A stretch of DNA of 5,525 nucleotides from CAZEYT01 sp964516295 (GTDB lineage Bacteria > Verrucomicrobiota > Verrucomicrobiia > Chthoniobacterales > Terrimicrobiaceae): the NCBI GenBank assembly GCA_964516295.1, contig CAZEYT010000117.1:1-5525 (forward strand). Direction: 5' to 3'. How positions within the stretch are numbered: position 1 is the stretch's first letter; every line of letters starts with the position of its first letter. The position numbers were made by a program, and so were the translations under genes. Below the pieces are notes generated by a model. It saw only the letters and a list, made by a program, of their open reading frames with translations. It had not been told where the DNA came from and made no database searches. Positions 1 to 5,472 of this stretch are shown piece by piece.

Positions 1-274
1 GGTCGTGCGTGAGCTGCGGGCGCGTGACCGAGCGTCCGCTGGGATCGCCGATCATGGCGGTGAAGTCGCCGATGATGAGGATGGCATCGTGGCCGAGATC
101 CTGAAACTGGCGGAGCTTCGCAAGCGAGACGCTGTGGCCGAGGTGGATGTCGGGCGCGGTCGGGTCGACGCCGAGCTTCACCTTGAGCGGGCGGCCGAGT
201 TTGAGTTTGGCATCGAGTTCCTCTTCGCTGAGGACTTTGGCGCAGCCGCGGGTGAGAACAGAAAGGTCGGACAT
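1..274 (-). CDS. tyrS: Tyrosyl-tRNA synthetase, N-terminal 91 residues (partial)
   Basis: Cytoplasmic class I aminoacyl-tRNA synthetase that charges tRNA-Tyr with tyrosine using ATP. Translation from the ATG at 274 gives 91 residues before the window ends, so the rest of the catalytic domain, the KMSKS loop and the C-terminal tRNA-binding domain are not visible. The sequence shows the class I HIGH signature as HLGH at residues 44-47, preceded by KLGVDPTAPDI (33-43). The TyrRS-typical block GDFTAMIGDPSGR follows at 69-81. The form GVDPTAPD-HLGH is that of the roughly 400-residue TyrZ-like branch rather than the E. coli TyrS branch; this subtype is inferred from memory of the families. The start lies 6 nt after the stop of the upstream secreted-protein gene, so the two are probably cotranscribed. 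No Shine-Dalgarno sequence is visible before the ATG. Confidence 0.95.
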   Translation of the reverse strand, partial: MSDLSVLTRGCAKVLSEEELDAKLKLGRPLKVKLGVDPTAPDIHLGHSVSLAKLRQFQDLGHDAILIIGDFTAMIGDPSGRSVTRPQLTHD

Positions 275-280
275 CGGGGA

Positions 281-817
281 TCAGCGGGGTTTGTTCAGCA
301 GCTCGCGCACCTGGTCGATCGTCATTTCCTTCGAGATGCTTTCGCTGATCTGGCTCATCGCGCCGGGGGCCGTGCCGCGGATCTCGGCAGGGCGCACCGG
401 GACAACGGAATTCCCGAGGTTGGCGGATTTGTTGTCGTCGTAGAAACCGGAGACCTGCGCGGCCTTGTCGAGCGGGGCCTTTTTGTCGGCGCCGTACATC
501 GATCCCGTCGTCCAGTCGCCGGCCTTGCGGGCGTCATAAACCTTGTTGCCGAACCACGGGTTTTTGATTCCGAAAAAGGAGCGCGTCAGTGCGTATTCCT
601 TGGTGTAGGGCGTGGCCGATGTCGCGTAGCCCGTCTTCGCGTCGTAAACCTCATCCAGCTTCATGGAACCGCCGCCTTGGAATTTGCGGTCACCCAGCGG
701 GTTCCCCTGTTGCAGGTCCGGTTTGGTGACACGGTCCATCAGCTTCCGCTCCTGGGTCTGTCCACAGACGACGGCAACGGTCGCCAGGAGAAGGACGGCG
801 GGGAGGAGGGTTTTCAT
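281..817 (-). CDS. Secreted protein of unknown function, 178 aa
   Basis: I do not recognise a family. From the ATG at 817 the protein begins with MKTLLPAVLLLATVAVVCG, a typical Sec signal peptide (Lys2, hydrophobic residues 4-18), with a likely signal peptidase I site after VCG (residue 19). The lone Cys18 has valine at -1, so it does not form a lipobox. The mature part is hydrophilic and rich in Lys, Asp, Gly and Tyr. It carries two related short segments, VYDAKTG (57-63) and VYDARKAG (93-100), around the aromatic stretch SFFGIKNPWFG (80-90). It ends in a helical tail, EMTIDQVRELLNKPR (164-178). An upstream in-frame ATG at 883 would add 22 residues, but these would bury the signal peptide and run into the terminator, so 817 is preferred. 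A good promoter ends 12 nt upstream of this start. It is likely periplasmic or envelope-associated; cotranscription with tyrS says little about its role. Confidence 0.85.
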   Translation of the reverse strand: MKTLLPAVLLLATVAVVCGQTQERKLMDRVTKPDLQQGNPLGDRKFQGGGSMKLDEVYDAKTGYATSATPYTKEYALTRSFFGIKNPWFGNKVYDARKAGDWTTGSMYGADKKAPLDKAAQVSGFYDDNKSANLGNSVVPVRPAEIRGTAPGAMSQISESISKEMTIDQVRELLNKPR

Positions 818-828
818 CACGGCCGGAA

Positions 829-857
829 AGAATACCACGGCGACGGGAATGTGGCAA
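829..857 (-). promoter_or_regulatory. Predicted sigma-70 promoter for the secreted-protein/tyrS unit
   Basis: On the minus strand a -35 box TTGCCA (852-857) and a -10 box TATTCT (829-834) are separated by 17 bp. Transcription would start near 822, about 5 nt before the ATG at 817, giving a nearly leaderless mRNA. This fits the absence of a Shine-Dalgarno sequence there. It lies just after the terminator of the upstream gene, where a fresh promoter is expected. Prediction by consensus match only. Confidence 0.6.
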
Positions 858-871
858 TCGCCGGAACGACA

Positions 872-907
872 AAGCGCCCGCACGTTCGATGGAACGGGCG
901 GGCGCTT
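872..907 (-). terminator. Hairpin terminator after the repeat-protein gene
   Basis: A perfect 10-bp stem (872-881 with 898-907, AAGCGCCCGC) is followed inwards by one mismatch (882/897) and five more pairs (883-887 with 892-896), closing on a 4-nt loop. The minus-strand transcript leaves the stem as CTTTGTCGTT, so the U-tract is short. It begins 18 nt after the TAA of the 223-residue gene and precedes the next promoter, as expected for an intrinsic terminator. Confidence 0.75.
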
Positions 908-925
908 GAGAAATGCCGCTGAGGC

Positions 926-1597
926 TTAAGATTGGTTCATTTCCTGCACATCCATCATGCCCCCGGGAGGTCCGGGAGGCTTGGGAGGTTGCGGCGGCTT
1001 CATCTGGTCGAGGACCGGTCCGAGGGTGGGATCGGCTTTGAGAATGGCTTCGCGCATCGCCTTGTGCATCTCCTCACCGGCGGCCCGGCGATCTTCCGGG
1101 GTCTTGGCATCTTTGTGCTTCTGCTGAGCGGCAACGACGGCCGGATCGTTCTTTGCCTTTTCGCGGGCTGCCATCAGCTTTTGACGGTCGCCTTCGCTGA
1201 GGGTGTCAAAGCCGGGAGGGCGTCCGTGTTTGTCACCTTTGCCGCCCCAGTTCGGTCGTTCGCCGCGATCGCCGGCGAATTTCTTGAGCTGCTCGGCAAG
1301 GTCGGGATCGGCCTTCATCATGGCGTCGCGCATGGCGGAGCGGAATTCCTCGCCCGCCGCGTCGGCCTTTCTCTTGAGTTCCTGGATTCTGGGATCCTGC
1401 ATGGCCTTCTCGCGGGCGGCGGCAAAGCGCTCGCGGAGTTCGGGAGGGAGCTTCTCCATCATCTGCTCGCGCATGCGGTCTTTGGGTTTCCATTTTTCCT
1501 GGCCGGGAGGCTTGCCATCGGACGGCCCATCGGGAGGCTGGGCCTGCGCGGTGGCCAGAACAGGTGCCAGACAGAGAAGGAGGCAGAGACGTTTCAT
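926..1597 (-). CDS. Exported protein with a duplicated charged helical repeat, 223 aa
   Basis: No named family is recognised. The ATG at 1597 begins a signal peptide, MKRLCLLLCLAPVLATAQA, with a clear AQA cleavage site (19/20), so the product is likely periplasmic. The mature protein contains two copies of one module. Copy 1 (about 50-107) has AAREKAMQDP (60-69) and AGEEFRSAMRDAMMKADPDL (81-100). Copy 2 (about 133-199) has AAREKAKNDP (143-152) and AGEE...AMREAILKADPTL (173-192), with about 9 extra residues in its middle. A Gly/Arg-rich linker (108-130) joins them. A proline-rich stretch, PPQPPKPPGPPGG (201-213), precedes the C-terminus. The highly charged, helix-prone repeats are loosely reminiscent of periplasmic Spy/CpxP-type helical proteins, but I see no LTxxQ motif, so function is open. 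It lies 97 nt downstream of phoR. The reading frame stays open upstream to 1942, but that part lies over phoR and lacks sense. Confidence 0.87.
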   Translation of the reverse strand: MKRLCLLLCLAPVLATAQAQPPDGPSDGKPPGQEKWKPKDRMREQMMEKLPPELRERFAAAREKAMQDPRIQELKRKADAAGEEFRSAMRDAMMKADPDLAEQLKKFAGDRGERPNWGGKGDKHGRPPGFDTLSEGDRQKLMAAREKAKNDPAVVAAQQKHKDAKTPEDRRAAGEEMHKAMREAILKADPTLGPVLDQMKPPQPPKPPGPPGGMMDVQEMNQS

Positions 1598-1602
1598 GAT
1601 AT

Positions 1603-1628
1603 GGGGTGTTCGAGGAATGGAACACCCC
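1603..1628 (-). promoter_or_regulatory. Leader hairpin abutting the start codon of the repeat-protein gene
   Basis: In the minus-strand transcript GGGGUGUUC (1620-1628) pairs perfectly with GAACACCCC (1603-1611) around an 8-nt loop. Only 5 nt (AUAUC) separate the stem from the AUG at 1597. It occupies the place where a ribosome-binding site would lie, and no U-tract follows, so it is not a normal terminator of phoR. It could be a translational control element or, as DNA, an operator. The pairing is seen directly; the function is inference. Confidence 0.5.
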
Positions 1629-1694
1629 GGCCGCCAGAAAGTTGCGCGGGCCTGCAAAAGTTTTCTGCCACGCGCCCGAAGTGCACGACACCCT

Positions 1695-2996
1695 TTAGAC
1701 CTGGCCCGACTGCCAGGCCGGCAGCCGCACATGGAAGGAAGCGCCGGCTCCCGGCGTGCTCTCGACGTGGACCGTCCCTCCGTGGCCCTCAACGATGCTG
1801 CGGACGATCGAGAGGCCGAGCCCTGTGCCGCCGGCATCGCGCGAGCGGCCTTTGTGGACACGGTAGAAGCGCTCGAAGATGTGGGGCTGATCCTCGTACG
1901 GGATGCCGGGCCCGTTGTCTTGGAAGACCATCTCGATCTCACCGGCCTGCCGGCGGGCGGAGATGCGGATCACCAGGTTTGTGGCATCGCCATAGCGGAG
2001 CGCGTTGCCGAGGAGGTTGGAGAAAACCTGCTCGATGCGCTGGGCATCGATCTCGGCGCGGCGGGCATCCTCCGGCCAGTCGATCTCGACGGAGGCGCCG
2101 CGCTCGCTGAGGTTCGGCTCGAGATGCTCGAGCACGCGGTCGAGCGTCTCGCGGAGGTCGCCGGTCTGAAACTCCAGAAGCGTCGCCCGGTGCTCGATGC
2201 GGGAGATCGTGAGGAGATCGTCGATCAGCAGGGAAAGCCGGCGGACATTTTTGTGCATCGTGCGGATCGAGTGCACCGTCATCTCGCGATCTTCAAGCGC
2301 GCCGTCGAGGAGGGTCTCGAGATAGCCGTTGATGATGGCAAGCGGTGTGCGGAACTCATGCGAGACGTTCGCGAGGAACTCCCTTCGCATGGCCTCGAGA
2401 TCGTGGATCCGCGTCACATCGTGAAAAACGACAAGCGCCGCCGACGGCGGAGCGTTCGGCTTCGGGTTGAGGCCGGCCACATGGACGTCAAAGTGCTTCA
2501 CCTCATAGCCACCGGGGCCGGCGGTTTCAAAGGCCAGCTCGATCCGTTGCGGACGTCCGGATTCCATCACCGCCTCGAGCGTCTCCTGGAGGTCGTGTTT
2601 GCGGAAGACCTCGATGACCGTCCGGTTCACGGGCGGTTCACCAAGGGCAAAAAGCTGCACGAGGGCATCGTTAACGAGACGGATGCGGTGCGAGCGATCC
2701 GCGATGAGCACGCCCTCGACCATGCTCGAGAGAATGGCGCGGAGGCTGAAGCCTTCGTCGGTGATCTGACGGTCGAGCTGCTGCAAAAGCTCGGCGATGG
2801 TCCGCACATCACGGGTCGAATTCCGGAAAAAAAGCCCCGACGCCGGCACGATAACCGGTCGGAAATCCTTTTTCGCCAAGCGCCGGAGAATGCGCCGCAA
2901 CCGCAGCCCGGGAATCCAAACCTCAACGAGAAGGAAGGCCGCGAGAATCACAGCCCCGACGCCGGCGGCTGCCCAAACCATGTGCTCGTGGCTCAA
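1695..2996 (-). CDS. phoR: PhoR-like sensor histidine kinase, 433 aa
   Basis: Membrane-bound histidine kinase that phosphorylates the PhoB-like regulator encoded just upstream. One membrane segment (about 7-26) is followed by a basic juxtamembrane stretch (31-46), a PAS domain (about 84-197, starting LRAILSSMVEGVLIAD), and the dimerisation domain with H-box EFLANVSHEFRTPL (His213 is the phosphoacceptor). The ATPase domain has an N-box (NLLGNALRY, Asn331), G1 (DNGPGIP, 360-366), an F-box (FERFYR, 374-379) and G2 (GTGLGLS, 390-396). All catalytic motifs are intact. There is no periplasmic sensor domain and no clear HAMP domain. The start used is a TTG whose TTGA overlaps the phoB stop by 4 nt. 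An ATG at 2981 (residue 6) would keep the membrane segment and is a real alternative. The PhoR assignment rests on the single-TM/PAS/HisKA layout and the phoB neighbour. No pst or phoU gene is in view, so phosphate as the signal is inferred. Confidence 0.9.
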   Translation of the reverse strand: MSHEHMVWAAAGVGAVILAAFLLVEVWIPGLRLRRILRRLAKKDFRPVIVPASGLFFRNSTRDVRTIAELLQQLDRQITDEGFSLRAILSSMVEGVLIADRSHRIRLVNDALVQLFALGEPPVNRTVIEVFRKHDLQETLEAVMESGRPQRIELAFETAGPGGYEVKHFDVHVAGLNPKPNAPPSAALVVFHDVTRIHDLEAMRREFLANVSHEFRTPLAIINGYLETLLDGALEDREMTVHSIRTMHKNVRRLSLLIDDLLTISRIEHRATLLEFQTGDLRETLDRVLEHLEPNLSERGASVEIDWPEDARRAEIDAQRIEQVFSNLLGNALRYGDATNLVIRISARRQAGEIEMVFQDNGPGIPYEDQPHIFERFYRVHKGRSRDAGGTGLGLSIVRSIVEGHGGTVHVESTPGAGASFHVRLPAWQSGQV

Positions 2997-3682
2997 GCTT
3001 CGATAATCGCGTTGAAGCGGTAGCCCTCGCCCCGGATCGTCTCCAGCCTCGCCGAATACGGTCCGAGCTTCTCGCGAAGGCGGCGCATATGGGTATCCAC
3101 CGTGCGGGTGTCGATCGCCGACTGGTAGCCCCAGACGTCGCTCAGCAGGCGCTCGCGGGACATCGTCCGGCCGCGCATTTCGAGCATCAGGCTGAGGAGT
3201 TTGAACTCGGTCGTGGTGAGATCGAGCCGCTTGCCATCGATCCGCGCTTCGAAATTGTTTTTGTCCAGATAGAGTCCCTCCACCTCGACGACCTCGGTTC
3301 TGGGGGTCGTGCGCAACCTCCGCAGGAGGGCCTGCACGCGAAGGACGAGTTCCCGCGGGCTGAAGGGCTTCGTCACATAGTCGTCGGCCCCGAGTTCGAG
3401 ACCTTTGACACGCTCGTGGGGTTCGCCCTTGGCGGTGAGCATCACGATCGGGATCGCGGCAGTATTGGCATCCCCCTTCAGCTCGCGGCAGACCTCGTGC
3501 CCGTTCATTCCGGGAAGCATGAGGTCGAGAACGACGATATCCGGACGGTTTTTGCGGGCGAGGTCGAGGCCTTCGTTGCCGGTATTGGCTATGAGCACGT
3601 CGAAGCCTGCGCGACTCAGGTTGTAGCGCAGGAGGTCCACAACATCGGCCTCGTCTTCAACGATCAGAACGGAGTCCTGCAT
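2993..3682 (-). CDS. phoB: PhoB-like OmpR-family response regulator, 229 aa
   Basis: DNA-binding response regulator and probable partner of the adjacent kinase. The receiver domain (about 4-118) has the acidic pair Glu9-Asp10, phosphoacceptor Asp53 in VVLDLMLPGMNG, Thr83 in VMLTAKGE and Lys105 in DDYVTKPFSPREL, so it is fully equipped for phosphorylation. The C-terminal winged helix (about 130-226) shows LTTTEFKLLSLM, the recognition-helix region TRTVDTHMRRLREKL and the wing ETIRGEGYRF. The length of 229 residues equals that of E. coli PhoB. The ATG at 3682 is chosen because it places the protein start right at the receiver domain. An upstream ATG at 3745 would add 21 unrelated residues and fall in the arm of an inverted repeat. 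The stop overlaps the kinase start, indicating translational coupling. No Shine-Dalgarno sequence or match to the E. coli Pho box is visible upstream. Other OmpR-family names are possible, but PhoB fits best. Confidence 0.92.
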   Translation of the reverse strand: MQDSVLIVEDEADVVDLLRYNLSRAGFDVLIANTGNEGLDLARKNRPDIVVLDLMLPGMNGHEVCRELKGDANTAAIPIVMLTAKGEPHERVKGLELGADDYVTKPFSPRELVLRVQALLRRLRTTPRTEVVEVEGLYLDKNNFEARIDGKRLDLTTTEFKLLSLMLEMRGRTMSRERLLSDVWGYQSAIDTRTVDTHMRRLREKLGPYSARLETIRGEGYRFNAIIEA

Positions 3683-3734
3683 GCGTTGAGTCGGGGATAG
3701 CGGAATTGGCGAAGCGGGGCAAGTCCCGTACAAG

Positions 3735-3794
3735 ATTCGGGCCACCGGCGATTGTTGCTCAGAACAAAGGAAACTGAACCGCGGTGGCCCGAAT
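3735..3794. repeat. 13-bp perfect inverted repeat upstream of phoB
   Basis: ATTCGGGCCACCG (3735-3747) is exactly complementary to CGGTGGCCCGAAT (3782-3794), leaving a 34-nt middle. Within that middle TTGTT (3752-3756) faces AACAA (3763-3767), a smaller nested inverted repeat. The element lies 53 nt upstream of the phoB start, in the intergenic space between the nuclease gene and phoB. It could form a cruciform or operator in DNA, or a structured 5' leader if transcription starts beyond it. No poly-U run follows on either strand, so a simple terminator is unlikely. Confidence 0.7.
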
Positions 3795-3840
3795 TGCTGC
3801 CTTAACCGAGAGATTTGACCGCACCTAGGGGGCGATGTTC

Positions 3841-3881
3841 AAAAAAAGTGAAAAAAAATGCGCCCGGGCAGAAATTTTTCC
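3841..3881 (-). terminator. T-rich terminator-like element after the ExoA-type nuclease
   Basis: Directly after the TGA of the nuclease gene, the minus strand reads GAAAAATTTC, then a short GC-rich block with the core TGCCCGGGCGCA, then TTTTTTTT, CAC and TTTTTTT. The A-run can pair with the T-run around the GC core. The GC stem itself is short, because GCCCGGGC is self-palindromic and leaves little loop. The strong T-runs (3841-3847 and 3851-3858) make termination plausible, though this is not a textbook hairpin. Confidence 0.5.
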
Positions 3882-4637
3882 TCAGACGTCCAGGACAATA
3901 CCCACCGGGCAGTGGTCGCTACCGCCGATTTCGGGCTGGATAAACGCCTTACGAAGCGACGGGACGAGGCCGGCACTGACGCCGAAGTAGTCGATGCGCC
4001 ACCCGATATTCCGCTCGCGGGCACCGTTCTGGTAGCTCCACCAGGTGTAATGCCCGCCTGCCGGTTCGAAATGCCGGAAGGAATCCGTAAACCCAACGCC
4101 CAGAACGTGATCAAATGCTTCCCGCTCCTCGATGGTGAAGCCGGCATTGCGGATATTGTCCTTCGGACGTGCCAGATCAATCTCGCGGTGCGCGACGTTC
4201 ATGTCCCCGCAGAAGATGACCGGTTTTTCTTTGAGAAGCCCTGCCAGATACCCCGCGAAGGCGGGAGTCCCATCCCGGACCCGGGAGTCCAGCCGGGTGA
4301 GGGCGCACTGGGAATTCGGCGTGTAGACATTGACGAGAAAAAAATCCCCGAAGTCGGCCGTGATCACGCGCCCTTCGTTGTCATGTTCGGCCTGGCCGAT
4401 TCCGTTCCGGATGCCGGCCGGCTTTTTCCGGGTGAGGATCGCTGTGCCGGAGTAGCCGGGCCGAACGGCGGAATTCCAAAAAATCTCGTAACCGGGGAAA
4501 TCCTGCGGCACCTGCTCGGCGCGGGCCTTGGTCTCCTGAAGGCAGATCACATCCGGCTTCGCGGTCTCAAGATATTCGACAAATCCCTTCCCCAGGATCG
4601 AGCGGATCCCGTTCACATTCCACGAGACGAGTTTCAT
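3882..4637 (-). CDS. xth: Exodeoxyribonuclease III / AP endonuclease (ExoA/Xth family), 251 aa
   Basis: Metal-dependent DNA repair enzyme of base excision repair that cuts abasic sites and trims 3' ends; cytoplasmic, with no signal peptide. The family motifs appear in order: KLVSWNVNGIRSIL (2-15, Asn7), VICLQETKA (30-38, metal ligand Glu35), GYSGTAIL (61-68), the catalytic-tyrosine block NVYTPNSQ (103-110, Tyr105), the catalytic GDMNVAH (144-150, Asp145 and Asn147), TWWSY (198-202), NIGWRIDYF (210-218) and the C-terminal GSDHCPV (239-245, Asp241-His242). Length is normal for the family. The ATG at 4637 shares its A with the last base of the upstream TAA stop (TAATG), so it is translationally coupled to the paralogue before it. 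No Shine-Dalgarno sequence sits at normal distance, which favours coupling. The symbol could equally be exoA or xthA. Confidence 0.95.
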   Translation of the reverse strand: MKLVSWNVNGIRSILGKGFVEYLETAKPDVICLQETKARAEQVPQDFPGYEIFWNSAVRPGYSGTAILTRKKPAGIRNGIGQAEHDNEGRVITADFGDFFLVNVYTPNSQCALTRLDSRVRDGTPAFAGYLAGLLKEKPVIFCGDMNVAHREIDLARPKDNIRNAGFTIEEREAFDHVLGVGFTDSFRHFEPAGGHYTWWSYQNGARERNIGWRIDYFGVSAGLVPSLRKAFIQPEIGGSDHCPVGIVLDV

Positions 4638-5404
4638 TAGAGGAAGGAAAACTCCGCGCGAACGGCATGGTGATCCGACGCCAGCGTCGGGAGCACGCGG
4701 CAGGCTTCCAGACGGAAAGGCGCGTTATAAAAAATATGGTCCAGCACGTAGGGCATCCGTCGCCAGGTGATCTCGGAATTTTGCGCGGCATGGAACCCGG
4801 CCTGCTCGAACTGCTCGACCACGCCCTCGCCGGGCGCACAGTTGAAATCTCCGGCCAAGAGGGCCGGGCCGGTCTGTGCGCGGAGGGCGGCCTCGATCGC
4901 ATCCCGCTGCCCGCGGTGGTCGGCGCTCGTCGCTCCGATCATGAAAAACGCCTGCAGGTGGGTATTCAACAAACCCACCGTCCGTCCACCCAGAACGGTC
5001 GTCGCCTGGAGCAAAAGACGGTGCGAGGGCTTGCGCAGCACGCCCTCGTATTCAAACTCGACGCCCGCCGGAGCGAGATCGACCCGCTGGAAATCCCGCA
5101 GCTTCGTTTTGGAAAAAATCGCCAGGCCCAGACCGAACGGGATCTCCAACTCGTTCGCGACCGGGTAGCCGAAGACCGAATCATAGCCCTTCAGCGCCTC
5201 GCGGAGCCGGGTGTAATTCGGAGGCGGATCGATCTGCGCGCCGCCCTCATAGCCGCGCTCGACCTCCTGGAGAAAAACCACGTCCGCATCCTGCGCGCGG
5301 AGAAAATCCACCGTCTGGGCGAGGTCGGTTTCGGTCCTGTCCGGCTCGGCCTCGTTCCAAGGCTGCCCGTTCTGCATGTTGAAGGTGAGGGTGCTGAAAA
5401 TCAT
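4637..5404 (-). CDS. Endonuclease/exonuclease/phosphatase superfamily protein, 255 aa
   Basis: Predicted Mg-dependent phosphoesterase of the EEP fold; substrate unknown (DNA, RNA, lipid or nucleotide phosphodiester are all possible in this superfamily). The catalytic framework is complete: FNMQNG (8-13, Asn9), VVFLQEVE (42-49, metal ligand Glu47), GLLNTHLQAF (144-153, His149), LLAGDFNCAP (182-191, Asp186 and Asn188), LDHIFYN (221-227) and the C-terminal ASDHHAV (242-248, Asp244-His245). It lacks the WW and NIGWRIDYF signatures of the ExoIII branch, so it is a distant paralogue of the following gene rather than a second ExoA. No signal peptide or membrane segment is seen. The ATG at 5404 is the first in frame and follows a good promoter. 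The bases AAGG, 8 nt upstream, may be a weak ribosome-binding site, the only one in the window. The stop overlaps the next start by one base. Confidence 0.9.
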   Translation of the reverse strand: MIFSTLTFNMQNGQPWNEAEPDRTETDLAQTVDFLRAQDADVVFLQEVERGYEGGAQIDPPPNYTRLREALKGYDSVFGYPVANELEIPFGLGLAIFSKTKLRDFQRVDLAPAGVEFEYEGVLRKPSHRLLLQATTVLGGRTVGLLNTHLQAFFMIGATSADHRGQRDAIEAALRAQTGPALLAGDFNCAPGEGVVEQFEQAGFHAAQNSEITWRRMPYVLDHIFYNAPFRLEACRVLPTLASDHHAVRAEFSFL

Positions 5405-5414
5405 GGGCTATACC

Positions 5415-5444
5415 TTGCCAAGTCCAAGACCGCCTTTGTATAAA
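5415..5444 (+). promoter_or_regulatory. Predicted sigma-70 promoter for gpmA
   Basis: On the plus strand TTGCCA (5415-5420) and TATAAA (5439-5444) are 18 bp apart, placing transcription start near 5451 and leaving a leader of about 22 nt to the gpmA ATG at 5473. Its -10 box overlaps that of the divergent minus-strand promoter. Consensus match only. Confidence 0.6.
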
Positions 5445-5465
5445 CAGGCCCGTCCGCATTTGCAA
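5437..5465 (-). promoter_or_regulatory. Predicted sigma-70 promoter for the EEP-protein/nuclease operon
   Basis: On the minus strand TTGCAA (5460-5465) and TATACA (5437-5442) are 17 bp apart. Transcription would start near 5430, about 26 nt before the ATG at 5404. This is close to consensus in both boxes and spacing, and lies in the only divergent intergenic region of the window. Confidence 0.6.
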
Positions 5466-5472
5466 ACATCCC

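Noticed and set aside
1651..1666. Palindrome-like CAAAAGTTTTCTG as a terminator stem after phoR
   Set aside because: The arms are adjacent with a one-base centre, so no RNA hairpin with a proper loop can form.
1651..1670. Sigma-54-like promoter on the minus strand (TGGCAG ... TTGCA) before the repeat-protein gene
   Set aside because: The GG and GC elements are 2 bp too far apart for a functional -24/-12 promoter, and the -24 box lacks the final C.
1598..1942. 115-residue N-terminal extension of the repeat protein
   Set aside because: The extension overlaps the phoR C-terminus in another frame, is Arg/Ser-rich, and would bury the clear signal peptide starting at 1597.
932..2110. 392-codon open frame on the plus strand
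   Set aside because: It runs antisense across the repeat-protein gene and into phoR, and changes composition at the gene boundary, as expected of a shadow frame.
1203..3023. 606-codon open frame on the plus strand opposite phoR
   Set aside because: It lies antisense to a kinase with every catalytic motif intact; its translation shows no recognisable domain. Long antisense open frames are common in GC-rich coding DNA.
3683..3745. 21-residue N-terminal extension of the PhoB-like regulator
   Set aside because: The ATG at 3682 begins exactly at the receiver domain and gives the usual 229 residues; the extension is unlike any response regulator start.
3683..3881. Possible tRNA or small gene in the spacer upstream of phoB
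   Set aside because: No cloverleaf, T-loop GTTCRA pattern or convincing small open frame was found; only the inverted repeat and T-rich element stand out.
4263..4290. Direct repeat GGGAGTCC at 4263-4270 and 4283-4290
   Set aside because: It lies inside the nuclease gene, is only 8 bp long with two copies, and is explained by coding sequence.
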